Shown here: one piece after another, positions 18,646-29,500 of the stretch
How the letters are laid out: each line of letters starts with the position of its first letter
Numbering within the stretch: the first letter of the stretch is position 1
Assembly (NCBI RefSeq): GCF_900089955.1
Contig: NZ_FLQX01000101.1
Span: forward strand, 16,013-80,012
From: Candidatus Accumulibacter aalborgensis
GTDB lineage: Bacteria > Pseudomonadota > Gammaproteobacteria > Burkholderiales > Rhodocyclaceae
Reading direction: 5' to 3'
DNA length: 64,000 nucleotides
Position numbers and translations under genes: made by a program
Notes under the pieces: model-generated
Told to the model about the DNA's origin: nothing
What the model saw: the letters and a program-made list of their open reading frames with translations, nothing else
Databases searched by the model: none

Positions 18646-19803
18646 ATGCAGAAGTCCTCCGTCGCCATCGACTCGAAGCTGCCCTGGGTCGGAACCACCA
18701 TCTTCACCGTGATGTCGAAGCTCGCCGCCGATTGCGGGGCGACCAATCTGTCGCAAGGTTTTCCCGATTTTCAGGCCGACCCCGCCTTGTTCGACGCCAC
18801 CTTGCGCGCCATGCGCGCGGGACACAACCAATATCCGCCGATGGCCGGCGTTGCCGAGCTGCGGGAGGCGATCGCCGACAAGGTGGCGAGTCTCTACGGC
18901 GCCCGCTACGACGCCGAGCACGAGATCACGGTCACCGCCGGCGCCACGCAGGCGATTTTCACTGCGATTGCCGCCTTTGTGCGTAGCGGCGACGAGGTGA
19001 TCGTCTTCGCTCCGGTCTATGACAGCTACCTGCCGGCGATCGAAACCGTGGGTGGCAAGGCGGTGTTCGCGACGCTCGCCTTCCCGGACTACCGCCCGGA
19101 TTGGCAGCAGGTTCGCTCGTTGCTTAGCGCGCGAACGCGAATGATGATCATCAACTCGCCGCACAACCCGACCGGCAGCCTGTTCGACGCGGACGACCTG
19201 GCCAGCCTGGCAGAACTGACGCGCGACACCAACATCGTGATCCTGTCCGATGAAGTCTACGAGCATATCGTTTTCGACGGTGCGCAGCACCACAGCGTCG
19301 CCAGTCGTCCTGAACTCGCGGCGCGCAGTATCGTCGTCTCCTCTTTCGGCAAGACGTATCACATCACCGGCTGGAAGATTGGTTACGTGCTTGGCCCCGG
19401 CGAGCTGATGGCCGAGTTCCGCAAGGTCCATCAGTTCAACGTGTTTACGGTCAACACGCCTGGCCAGCTAGGGATCGCCGAGTATATGCGCGATGCCTCG
19501 CGCCATCTAGGACTGGCGGCGTTCTACGAAGGCAAGCGAGAGTATTTTCGCAATCAGTTGCGCGCTTCGCGCTTCGAATTGCTGCCTTGCCGCGGCACCT
19601 ATTTTCAACTCGCACGCTACGATGCCATTGCCAATCTGCCCGACCGCGAATTTGCCTGCTGGCTGACGCGTGAGGCGGGCGTGGCGGTGATTCCGGTATC
19701 GGCTTTCTACCCGGATGGTCGTGATGACCGCGTAGTCCGTTTCTGTTTCGCCAAGCAGGAAGCGACGCTGGCCGCTGCCGGCGAAAAACTGCGCCGCGTT
19801 TGA
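18646..19803 (+). CDS. Methionine aminotransferase (YbdL-like, PLP-dependent fold I)
   Basis: This 385-residue class I aminotransferase opens with LPWVGTTIFTVMSKLA and NLSQGFPDF, the hallmark of the YbdL/kynurenine aminotransferase subgroup. The PLP lysine is in SSFGKTYHITGWK (about Lys236), and the substrate-binding Asn is in NSPHNPTG. It likely transaminates methionine and aromatic amino acids with 2-oxo acids. It stands alone, divergent from the esterase gene. Confidence 0.88.
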   Translation: MQKSSVAIDSKLPWVGTTIFTVMSKLAADCGATNLSQGFPDFQADPALFDATLRAMRAGHNQYPPMAGVAELREAIADKVASLYGARYDAEHEITVTAGATQAIFTAIAAFVRSGDEVIVFAPVYDSYLPAIETVGGKAVFATLAFPDYRPDWQQVRSLLSARTRMMIINSPHNPTGSLFDADDLASLAELTRDTNIVILSDEVYEHIVFDGAQHHSVASRPELAARSIVVSSFGKTYHITGWKIGYVLGPGELMAEFRKVHQFNVFTVNTPGQLGIAEYMRDASRHLGLAAFYEGKREYFRNQLRASRFELLPCRGTYFQLARYDAIANLPDREFACWLTREAGVAVIPVSAFYPDGRDDRVVRFCFAKQEATLAAAGEKLRRV

Positions 19804-19888
19804 CGTGCTTCACCCAAAGCGCGCTTTGCTCCTATAATCGCGCCGATTCGAAGACCGACCATTTGCCAATTGAATTGAAGGAAGCCAC

Positions 19889-20326
19889 ATGAGCATGATG
19901 AAGGAGTTCAGGGAATTCGCCATGAAAGGCAACGTCATGGATCTCGCCGTCGGCGTGATCATTGGCGGTGCTTTCGGCAAGATCGTCGATTCGGTGGTCG
20001 GTGATCTGATCATGCCCTTCATAGCGTGGATCATGGGCGGCAAGCTCGACTTCTCGGGAATGTTCGTGGTTCTGGGTACGATTCCGGACGGTACGGCCAG
20101 GACGGTCGATGCGCTCAAGAAGGCGCAGGTGCCGATCTTCGCCTATGGCAGCTTCCTGACCATTCTGGTGAATTTCATCATCCTGGCCTTGATCATTTTC
20201 GTCATGGTCAAACAGGTCAATCGGCTGAAGAGGGCCGAGCCGCCAGCCGAAGCACCGGCATCACCGCCCGAGCTGGCCGAGGAAGTGCTGTTGCTGCGCG
20301 AGATTCGTGACAGCCTGAAGAAGTAG
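19889..20326 (+). CDS. mscL: Large-conductance mechanosensitive channel MscL
   Basis: The 145-residue protein shows N-terminal [23 protein letters not shown], a first membrane helix with [17 protein letters not shown], a second helix ([18 protein letters not shown]), and a C-terminal charged helix ([15 protein letters not shown]). Length and motifs are standard. It releases osmolytes on hypo-osmotic shock. GAAGGAAG precedes the ATG. Confidence 0.96.
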   Translation: MSMMKEFREFAMKGNVMDLAVGVIIGGAFGKIVDSVVGDLIMPFIAWIMGGKLDFSGMFVVLGTIPDGTARTVDALKKAQVPIFAYGSFLTILVNFIILALIIFVMVKQVNRLKRAEPPAEAPASPPELAEEVLLLREIRDSLKK

Positions 20327-20532
20327 GCCGAGCCGTCTACGAATCGTGTCGTGACGAATCGCTTGATCTCGCCGCCAGAAGGGTCTATGGTTGCAACGCA
20401 ATGCCGGATCGGGAATGGAAAAGTGGCGCCCCGGCTTGCGAATCTGCTACGACACGATGTGTGACCCGTCGCCCGGCGATAGCGAGCGCTCGATTCTGAT
20501 GAGGAGGGAGCTCCTTTCGGATTATCGGCTGG

Positions 20533-21453
20533 ATGGTGGTCGCTGCCATGTCCACGCTCCTGTGGGCGGCGACCACCGCGCGTGCGGGGACCGAGCGCTT
20601 CGACTACGACGCTCTCGGCCGACTGGTTCGTCACCTCGACTCGTCCGGAACAGTCACCGAGTACGCCTACGACGGCGTCGGTAACATCCTGGAGGTGCGC
20701 GGGTCGAGCAATGCCGGTCCACCTACCGTCGGCAGCGTCGTGCCGACCGCTGTGCGGCGTGGTCAATCGGTGCGGCTCGAAGTCAACGGCAACTGGCTGT
20801 CCGGTGCCCGCGTCACCACTTCCGACCCCGAACTGAACATCAGCAACGCCCTCACCTCGGCAGTGACCGGTGCCAGCTTCACGCTCACGGCGTCTGCCGC
20901 CGCTGCACTCGGCGCCAGGGTGTTCACGCTATCGACCTCGCGCGGGAGCGCGATCTTTTCGCTGATGATCGATCCGCAAATGCCAACGGTGAGCTTTGCA
21001 CCCTTTCCCGACGCGCTGGCTGCGGGTCAGTCGCAGCAGGTGACGATCATCTTGTCGAATCCCGACCAGGTGGCGCATACGCTCACGCTCGCCATCGCGA
21101 ACCCCGCCGTCGCATCGGTTTCACCTGCGAGCGTCACCTTCCCACCCGGCCAGACGCAGGCCAGTGTCAGCGTCTCGGCAATTGCTTCGGGCACTACTCT
21201 CTTGAACGCCCGTTCAGCAACGCTCGCGCCGGCCGAACTCGCTATTTATGTCTCGGCGCCGGTCGCGGGTGCGAGCAGCGCCTACGCGCCGATGGTGGGA
21301 GTCTTGCGACCCGAGGCCCCGGGTGGTGGAGCGAGTTCGATCGGGCCGTTTACGGCGCCGAATGTGGGTCTCTTCCGACCCGAGGCTCCGGGCGGCGTGG
21401 GCAGCCTGATCGGCCCGATCGTCGCGCCAGACGTCGGCGTGAACCGCGAGTGA
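20533..21453 (+). CDS. Exported protein with an N-terminal YD (RHS) repeat and IPT-like domain
   Basis: The 306-residue protein has a signal peptide (MVVAAMSTLLWAATTARA). A single RHS-type YD repeat follows (FDYDALGRLVRHLDSSG then YAYDGVGNILEVRG). Next are beta-rich domains starting PTVGSVVPTAVRRGQSVRL, like those in the giant RHS protein downstream. The C-terminus repeats a short unit twice (VGVLRPEAPGG and VGLFRPEAPGG). The start is uncertain: ATG 20533 or 20548, as the only strong purine-rich site lies about 25 bases upstream. It heads a run of exported-protein genes leading into the RHS genes. No function is known. Confidence 0.65.
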   Translation: MVVAAMSTLLWAATTARAGTERFDYDALGRLVRHLDSSGTVTEYAYDGVGNILEVRGSSNAGPPTVGSVVPTAVRRGQSVRLEVNGNWLSGARVTTSDPELNISNALTSAVTGASFTLTASAAAALGARVFTLSTSRGSAIFSLMIDPQMPTVSFAPFPDALAAGQSQQVTIILSNPDQVAHTLTLAIANPAVASVSPASVTFPPGQTQASVSVSAIASGTTLLNARSATLAPAELAIYVSAPVAGASSAYAPMVGVLRPEAPGGGASSIGPFTAPNVGLFRPEAPGGVGSLIGPIVAPDVGVNRE

Positions 21454-21486
21454 CAGGGTTCGGCATATTCGAGAGGAGAATTTGAA

Positions 21487-22908
21487 ATGAAGCGGACCGT
21501 CATTGTTCTTGCCGCCATGACAATTGCCTTTGCTCTGCTGCCTTCGACTGCCGCGGCATTCGATAGCGGCAGCACCGGCGCAGATGGCGACTTCAACCCG
21601 CAGCAGAATACGGAGGTCGTTCTGCCGCCGAACGGCATTCTGAACTATCGGAGCGTCAATATTCCGCTTGGCGTGACCGTGACATTCAAGCGCAATGCGA
21701 CGAACACACCGGTGACGCTCCTTGTAGGGGGGGACGCAGTGATTACTGGGACCATTAATCTCAATGGCCAGAGTGCCCCAGCGACTGGTGACGACAATCC
21801 GCTGGACGACGGGCTACCAGGAAAAGGGGGGCCGGGTGGGTTCGACGGAGGGTTCGGGGGTCTCACGGCCGGTACCGGTCACGGTAGCAACGGCTTGGGT
21901 CCTGGCGGCGGTGGCGGCGCGGAACCGACATCAAACCTGGACGGACCCTTGTATGGAAGCGGGGGCGGTGCTGGCCACGCGACAACAGGCCACAACGGGC
22001 TGACTAGGACTGGCGCTGCCGGTTGGGGTGCAGGTGGCCCTGCCTATGGATCCGACTTGCTGTTGCCCTTGATTGGGGGTTCCGGTGGTGGAGGTGGGTC
22101 AGGGGGAGGCTGGCAATGTGGAGGGGGAGGCGGCGGCGGTGGTGCATTGTTGATTGCTGCGACGGGGACGGTGACGGTTAGCGGTTCGATAACCGCTGGG
22201 GGTGGTAATCCGGGACCCGCTAAGACCCCAGGTGGGGCTGGCAGTGGAGGAGCGATTCGAGTTGTTGCCACGACCATCACGGACAGGGGAATCATCAGTG
22301 CCGACGGCGGAACAATACCCCATAGCGGCCCGGGGATGGGCAGTCAAGGTCGCATTCGCCTCGAAGCAGAGAATTTGGTGGGTATCGGAACGACAAGTCC
22401 GACGTTCACTTTCGGCCTTCCGGGATCTCTGTTCGTCACCGGGCAGCCCGCACTACGCTTTGCCACCGTGGCCGGCATTCCGGTTCCGGCAAGTCCCACC
22501 GGCTTCGGCGACGTGACGATTCCGACAACGACGGCCAACCCTGTCACCCTCACGCTCGCCACATCGGGCATCCCGATCGGCAGCACCGTCAAGGTCAGCG
22601 TGATTCCCCGATATGGCGCGCCGGTTACGGTAGATAGTCCGCCAACGGCCGGATCGCCCGACAACGCCACGACGAGCGTCTCGGTCGACATCCCATTCGG
22701 CAACAACGTGCTCTCGGCGCAGACTACATACACCGTCGTCGCTGCGACCGGCGACGCGCTCTCGCGTTTTGCCCAGGGCGAGCGCGTCGAGAAGGTAACG
22801 CTGACCAGCACCTTCGGCCAAGGCAACAAGACGACCTTGCACACGGTTACCGGCAAGCGGTTCGACGTCGACCCGGCGCTGCTCGCGCTGGCCGCCATAT
22901 CGCAATAA
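21487..22908 (+). CDS. Exported glycine-rich surface protein
   Basis: The 473-residue protein has a signal peptide ending near PSTAAAF. An N-terminal beta-rich block (VVLPPNGILNYRSVNIPLG) precedes a long glycine-rich region (residues about 105-260) with runs such as GGGGGSGGGW and GGGGGGGG. A C-terminal beta domain follows. Proteins of this build are usually secreted or surface-bound, but no defined family can be assigned. GAGAGGAG precedes the ATG. It is 33 bases after the YD-repeat protein in the same direction. Confidence 0.65.
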   Translation: MKRTVIVLAAMTIAFALLPSTAAAFDSGSTGADGDFNPQQNTEVVLPPNGILNYRSVNIPLGVTVTFKRNATNTPVTLLVGGDAVITGTINLNGQSAPATGDDNPLDDGLPGKGGPGGFDGGFGGLTAGTGHGSNGLGPGGGGGAEPTSNLDGPLYGSGGGAGHATTGHNGLTRTGAAGWGAGGPAYGSDLLLPLIGGSGGGGGSGGGWQCGGGGGGGGALLIAATGTVTVSGSITAGGGNPGPAKTPGGAGSGGAIRVVATTITDRGIISADGGTIPHSGPGMGSQGRIRLEAENLVGIGTTSPTFTFGLPGSLFVTGQPALRFATVAGIPVPASPTGFGDVTIPTTTANPVTLTLATSGIPIGSTVKVSVIPRYGAPVTVDSPPTAGSPDNATTSVSVDIPFGNNVLSAQTTYTVVAATGDALSRFAQGERVEKVTLTSTFGQGNKTTLHTVTGKRFDVDPALLALAAISQ

Positions 22909-22934
22909 TCGAATCAGAACAGGATCCCCATACC

Positions 22935-23543
22935 ATGAAAACTTCCCTCCCCCTCGGCGCAGCAGCCTTCCTCTGCGCCGCCGCACTCACCAGCGCCAGC
23001 GCTTCGGCGACAACGATCGGCTTCGAATCGCTGGCCGACCTCGACCCGGTGACGACGCAGTTCTCGCCGTCAGGAGTCACTTTCGCAAACACCATCGCCC
23101 TCAAGGCCGGCTTGTCGCTCAACGACGGCGAGTTTCCGCCGCATTCGGGCAGCGTCGTCATCTCCGACGATGGCGGCCCGATGACGATGCTCTTTTCAAC
23201 TCCGGTGACGCAGGTCGGCGTTTTCTTCACTTACGCGCTGCCGCTGACCTTGACCGCGTGGGACGTGCTTGATCACGTTGTCGGCAGCCTCCCATCGGCG
23301 TTCGCGAACAACACAGCCGCTTCCGGAGATCCCGGCTCGTTGCCCAACGAATGGCTGCAACTCGCGTTCGCTTCGGGGATCGCGAAGCTCACGGTCGAGG
23401 GTGACGCCCTCGGCAGTTCATTCGTCCTCGACGACCTGTCATTCACTCCGACGGGGCTGCCGGCCCCCGAGCCGGGGACGTCCGTTCTGATGGCGATCGG
23501 CCTCACGAGTCTGCTGGCCGGCAGACGGTTCAAGCGGCTGTGA
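22935..23543 (+). CDS. PEP-CTERM exported protein
   Basis: This 202-residue protein has an N-terminal signal peptide ending near ASASA. Its C-terminus is APEPGTSVLMAIGLTSLLAG followed by RRFKRL, the PEP-CTERM sorting tail (Pro-Glu-Pro, hydrophobic helix, basic end). This tail is cut by exosortase in EPS-forming bacteria. The body is a beta-rich domain (TIGFESLAD, VGVFFTYA). It is located between the glycine-rich and giant RHS genes. Confidence 0.82.
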   Translation: MKTSLPLGAAAFLCAAALTSASASATTIGFESLADLDPVTTQFSPSGVTFANTIALKAGLSLNDGEFPPHSGSVVISDDGGPMTMLFSTPVTQVGVFFTYALPLTLTAWDVLDHVVGSLPSAFANNTAASGDPGSLPNEWLQLAFASGIAKLTVEGDALGSSFVLDDLSFTPTGLPAPEPGTSVLMAIGLTSLLAGRRFKRL

Positions 23544-23576
23544 GCAACAGGTAAACGCGAAAGCGGGAGGCGAGGA

Positions 23577-26500
23577 ATGAGCAGCCACGAGTACGAGTGC
23601 GATCGTCTTGCCGCGAGGCGATCATCGGCGTTCGCGCGCGCCCTGCTCGCCACGCTGCTGGCCGCCTGGTGGTCACTTGCCGGCCTGCTGCTGGCGGCCT
23701 GTCCGGCCTGGGCCGCGCCGAGCATCGGCAGCGTGCAGCTCACGCCGACGACGATTGCCGCTGGCACGCCGACGACCGTTCGCGTCACCGCCGTGATCAC
23801 CGATCCGACCGTCATTGCCTCGACGGTCAACCTGCAGCGCCTGAACGACGCCGGCGCAGCGGTCGCGGTGCTCGGCGCGCTGCACGATGACGGAGCGAAC
23901 GGCGACGCCGTCGCCGGTGACCACGTCTACACCCTTGATGTCCAGCTCACCGAGAGCGCGCCAGTGCGGCTGCGCGTATCGGCAGGCTTCAAGGGAATGT
24001 TGAAGCGCCTCTTCTCGGCCGAAATGCTGCTCAACATCAATCGCCCGCCGGTCGCCGACGCCGGGCGCGACCGCGACGTCGCCACCGGCACCGACGTCGA
24101 AGTCGATGGACGCCTGTCCAGCGATCCGGACGGCGACCACCTGGCGTATCTGTGGACGCTCGATGAACGCCCGGCCGGCAGCAGCGCCGAACTCAACGGC
24201 GCCGACCGCGCGCGGCCGGTGTTTTTCGCCGACCAGCCCGGCGACTACCTCCTGAAACTCGTTGTCAACGACGGCAAGGTCGACAGCGCGCCGGCCTTCG
24301 TTCGCGTCCACGCCAGCGCGACCAATGCGCCGCCGACCGCCGATGCCGGACCCGACCAGAACGTTCCCACCGGCGCGTCGATCCGCCTCGACGGCCGTGC
24401 CAGCCGCGACCCGGAGAATGCTCCTCTTGGCTATGCCTGGGAACTCGTCGACAAACCGGCATCGAGCGCTGCCGTGCTCGACGACCCCACCTCCGCCACG
24501 CCGGGCATCCGCGCCGACCTCGCCGGTCGCTACGTGCTACGCCTGACCGTCAGCGACGGCAACACGACCAGTACGCCCGACGAGATCGTCGTCACCGCCT
24601 ACGCCGCCAACACGCCGCCGACCGCCGTGCCGGGGCCCGATCAGAGCGTCGCGCCGGGAACTCGCGTCGACCTCGACGGCTCGGCGAGTTTCGACCCGGA
24701 CCCCGGCGACGGAATCGCCCAGTACGCCTGGGGCTTCGTCGCGCTGCCGCGCGGCAGTACGGCCGCCTTGCTGCCGCAGATCCAGGTCTTCCCCAATCCA
24801 CCGCTGACTTCCTTCGTCGCGGATCTCGCCGGTGATTATCTGATTGAGCTCGTCGTCACCGACCAGCGGGGCGCGAAGAGCGCGCCCCGCCGACTGCTGG
24901 TCCAGGCCGGGGCGCCAGACGCGCTCAAACCAGCGTTGACGCGTCTCGTTCCCGACCGGGCGGTCGCCGGATCGGCTGCTCTCGTCCTCGGCGTCGAGGG
25001 CTTGCGCTTCGACCCGGCGGCGCAAGTGCTCTTCGGCACGACGCTGCTCAATACCCGCTTCATCAGCGCCACACGCCTCTCGGCCGACATCCCGGTGCCA
25101 CTGCTCGCGGCGCCGGGTTCACTCGCCGTTCTGGTTCGTAACCCGGCGTCCGCCGGCGGTGATTCCAACAGCCGCAGCTTCAGCATCACGCCGGCGACGC
25201 CGATTCTGAACGTCGTCACCCCCGCCGTGCTCGAAGTCGGCCAGGCAGAGACGCTGGCGCTGGGCGGCGCCAACTTCACCCCGGCGTCGAAAGTGCGCTT
25301 CGGCGCCACCCTGCTCGCCACGAGCTTCGGCAGTGCAACGAACCTGAGCGCGCTGGTCCCCGCGGCGCTGTTGAGCGCGCCGGGCACCGTGTCCGTCTCT
25401 GTCGTCGATCCGGTGACCGGAACGTCGAACGCGATCGACGTGACCGTTGGCACCCAGCTCAAGATCACCACCATCTCACCCGCCGAGGGTCCGCCGGGAA
25501 CGCTGCTGACCATCGACGGATCGGGTTTCGTCCCGACCGCCGGCGGCAATCAGATCAGAATCGGCGCCACGCCGGCAGGCGTCGTCAGCGCGGCGACGAC
25601 GCGCCTGACAGCAACGGTTTCGCTCGCTGCCCAGACCGGAGCGGTGACGGTGACGACCGCGCGCGGCACGGTCAGCGGACCGACTTTCACCGTCAGGCAC
25701 GAACAGGATTTCGAGATCGTCGCCAGTCCCGCGGAACTGATCACCCTCTCTGGCGGTGTCGCGTCACTGATGGTCCAGTTGGCCAGCAGCGGGGTGAAGC
25801 CATTTGCCGGTGTGGCGCAACTCTCGGTCGCCGGTCTTCCTGCGGGCGTCGTCCCGACTTTCTCGACCCCGGCGCTCGCCGCCGGCCACACAGGGAGCCT
25901 CGCGCTGGCCGTCCCCGCGGCGCTCGCCGCCGGCACCTATACCGCGCGCATCGATGGCGCCGCGATGATCGATGGTGCGGCGCAGAGCAAGAGCGCCACT
26001 TTCAGGCTCAAGGTCATCGGTGCCGCCAGCGCCGGCAGCAGTGGCGTGGCGGGGCGCTTCGTCGACCTGCAGGGCCGCGGCATCGCCGGAATCATCGTCC
26101 GCGCCGAGGACCCGAATGCTGCCGGGACGAATCTGGCGCTCACCACCAGCGACGCCGGCGGTAACTTCGTTCTCGCCGGTCTGCCGGCCGGCAAGATCAC
26201 GCTGCGCATCGACGCGACGCCAGCCAATCCGGGTTTTCCGATCTGGCCGTTCACCCTCGTCCTTGAAGCCGGCGCGGTGACGCCGCTTTCCGACTGGGTG
26301 GTGCAGCCGCCGCCGCGCGACGACCTGTTCAGGCCGCTGGTCGCCAACGCCAGCGAAGATCAAGTGTTCACCAACCCGGACGTACCGGGGTTGTCGGTAC
26401 GCGTGCCGGCCGGCGTCGCGATTCAGGGCTGGGATGGGGTGGTGAAGTCGCGAATGGCGATCGAGCGCGTCGCTCCCGACAAGCTGCCGACCGAAGCCGT

Positions 26501-29500
26501 GCCGAACGGCGCGAAGAACTACTACCGCATCTCTTTCGGAACTCCTATGGGCGGCGTGCCGATCAATTCCGGCAACGGACCTTCGGCGGTCTTCGTCACC
26601 GCGCCCAACGACATGGGCCTGCAGCCCGGCGAGAAGGCCGAGCACTGGTATTACTACGGCACACCGCTGGCCGGCGAGGGTGGCTGGCGCAAGGCCGGCA
26701 CCGGTACCGTCTCGGCCGACGGCAAGACGATCAGCGCCGATACGGACTCCGGAATCGACCGCTTCTGCGGCGTCTGCGGCTTGTCGTGCTTCACGGTTCC
26801 CTGGACCAACCCGAGTCCGCCGTGCCCCGATTGCAACGGCAACGGTCCGCCTGCCACGGCCGGCAAGCCGGTGACGCTGGCGATGGGAATGGAACTTTCG
26901 AGCGCGGTGGACATGGTCATCGACGGTGTGATGCCGATCACCATCGGCCGCAGCTATTACCCGTGGAACGCCTTCATCAGGAACGCGGCGCTGTCGTCGA
27001 GCCTCGGCAATGGCTGGATTTTCAGCTACGACTGGATCGTCTATGTCGATCCGAGCACGGGTGAACTGCGGCTGGTCCTTCCCGGCAACGCCCGCGGTGT
27101 CGTGTTCACGCCGAGCGGAGCCAACACTTACGAAGCGCCGAATGACCTGCGCTTCGGTGGCGCGAAACTCGTTTCCGGCGACGGCTGGCAACTCAAGTTC
27201 AAGGACGGCCGCGTCTGGCGCTTTCGGCAGATCGGCTTCGTGAGCTGGCTCGTCGAACAGCGCGACGCCAACGGCAACGTGTTGCGCATCGAGCGCAATG
27301 ACTCGGGGCGGCCGACGACGATCACCGCACCGGGCAAGACGGTGGCGATCGGCGTCGACGCGAGCAGCGGACCCATCGAGGTGGTGCGCGATGCTGCCGG
27401 GCGCGAGGTGCGCTACGGCTATGCTGGCGGCCGGCTCGCGTTGGTGACCGCGCCGGATGGCGGCGTGACGAGCTACGGCTACGTCATCCCGTCGCCACCG
27501 CAGGTCACCAGCGTTGGCACGGTGGGCTTCTCGTCGTCGTATCCCAACCGCGCGGACGGGCCGATCTACATTGGCTCGATCTCCCGGCCCGGGACGACGC
27601 AGCCTCTGGCACTCGACTACGGCGAGAGTTTCCGCGTGCTGCGCCAGCACGCGAGCAACTGGGATATCCGCTTCGCCTACGAGCTGAGCGGCACCTGTGC
27701 CGTCCAGGGGCCGCTGGCCGTGGGACACTGCGCCGGGGGCAATGGTCCCACAGTGGACTCCCTCGAAAACCGCGCGGCCGGCTGGCACTTCCTCGGCGGG
27801 GAAGTGATCGCCACCCGTGTCTATGACGCCAACGGCAACGGCTACACGGTCCGCTTCAACGCCGGCGGGCTGGGCACCGAACTGATCGACGCCGATGGCC
27901 AGAGCACGAAATTCGAGCGCGACGGGCGCAACCGCATCACCAGGATCACCGACCCCCTCGGCCGTGTCACGCAGTACGCCTACGACGGCAACAGCAACCG
28001 CACCCAGATCGTCGATGCCGCCGGTCGCAGCACCGATCTCGCTTACCATCCGATGTGGAACAAGGTGACCGGCATCACCCGCAAGCTGGCCGACGGAACT
28101 CCGGTCAGCTATCGCTTCGAGTACGAGGACTCGGAGGCGAGCGGCGGCAAGCTGCTGCGCGCCATCGACCCGCTCGGCAATGTCAGCCAATACAGCTACA
28201 CCGACGCTGGCGGCGCCAGGGGGCTGCTGCAGAAAGTGACCGACCCGCTGGGCAACGTCACGACGCTGGCCTATAACCCGGCGGCCGACCTCGCGGCAGT
28301 GACCGACGCGCTCGGCAACTCGGTCGAGTTCCAGCGCGACGTCGTCGGACGCCTGCAGCGCGTGACCGACGCGGTAGGGGCGAGCACCTTCAGCGAATAC
28401 AACCGGCTCGACCAGGTGACGACGATCACCGACGCCAACGCCGGCGTCACGCGCTTCAACTACGACGCCAAGCGCGACCCGACCGCGGTAATCGACCCGC
28501 TCGGCCGCGCCGTCGAGTCCTACATTAGCGACGACATGCACCACCTGACGCGCCGCACCGATGCCAAGGGCGGCGTCGAGACCTACGACTACGATAGCGC
28601 GAGCCGGCTGCTCGCCGCCACCGATCGCAGAGCACAGCGGGTAAGCCTCGAATACGACCGCCAGAACCGCGTCGCGAGCATCACCTACGCCGCCGGCGGC
28701 AACGAGCGGCGTGACTACGACGCGGCCGGTCGGCTCGTCCGCATCCGCGATCAAGTAGGCACGATCGCCTTCGACTACGACGACGTCGATCGACTCAAAC
28801 GCGAGGCCACCGACGTGGACGGGCTGGTCAACACCATCGACTACGAGTATGACGCCCTCGACCGGCGAATCAAACGGACGGTGAACGGCATCGACCCGAC
28901 GACCTACGCCTACGACCTCGCCTCGCGGCTGACGACGATAGTCTACCGCGGCAGAACGGTGAGCTACGAGTGGGACAAGGCCTCGCGCCTGACCGCCAAG
29001 GTCCTGCCCAACGGCATCCGCCAGGAGTACGCCTACGACAAGGCCAGCCGACTCGTCGAAATCCGCTTCCGCAAGTCCGACGGCACGCTGATCGATTCGA
29101 TCGCCTACGCCTACGATCCGAACGGGCGCCGCGTCGCACGAACGATGAACCTGCCGACCAACGTCGAGACGCCTATGCAGGGCACGTACGACGAAGCGAA
29201 CCGGATGACCAGCATCACCTTCCCGGCCACCGGGCAGACCTGCGCGCTCGCCTACGACGCCAACGGCAACCTGGCGAGCAAGGCCTGCCCCGGCGGGACG
29301 ACGACCTACACCTGGGACGCGCGCGACCGCCTGGTCGCCATCGCTGGTCCGGGCCTGACCGCGAGCTTCAAGTACGACGCGTTGGGCCGGCGGGTGCAAC
29401 GCGTGGTCAATGGGCTGAGCACCGGCTATCTCTACGACGGCGTGCAGGCGCTCGCCGAGTTTGGCGCCAACGAGGCCGCGCTGCTCACCGGGCTGGCGAT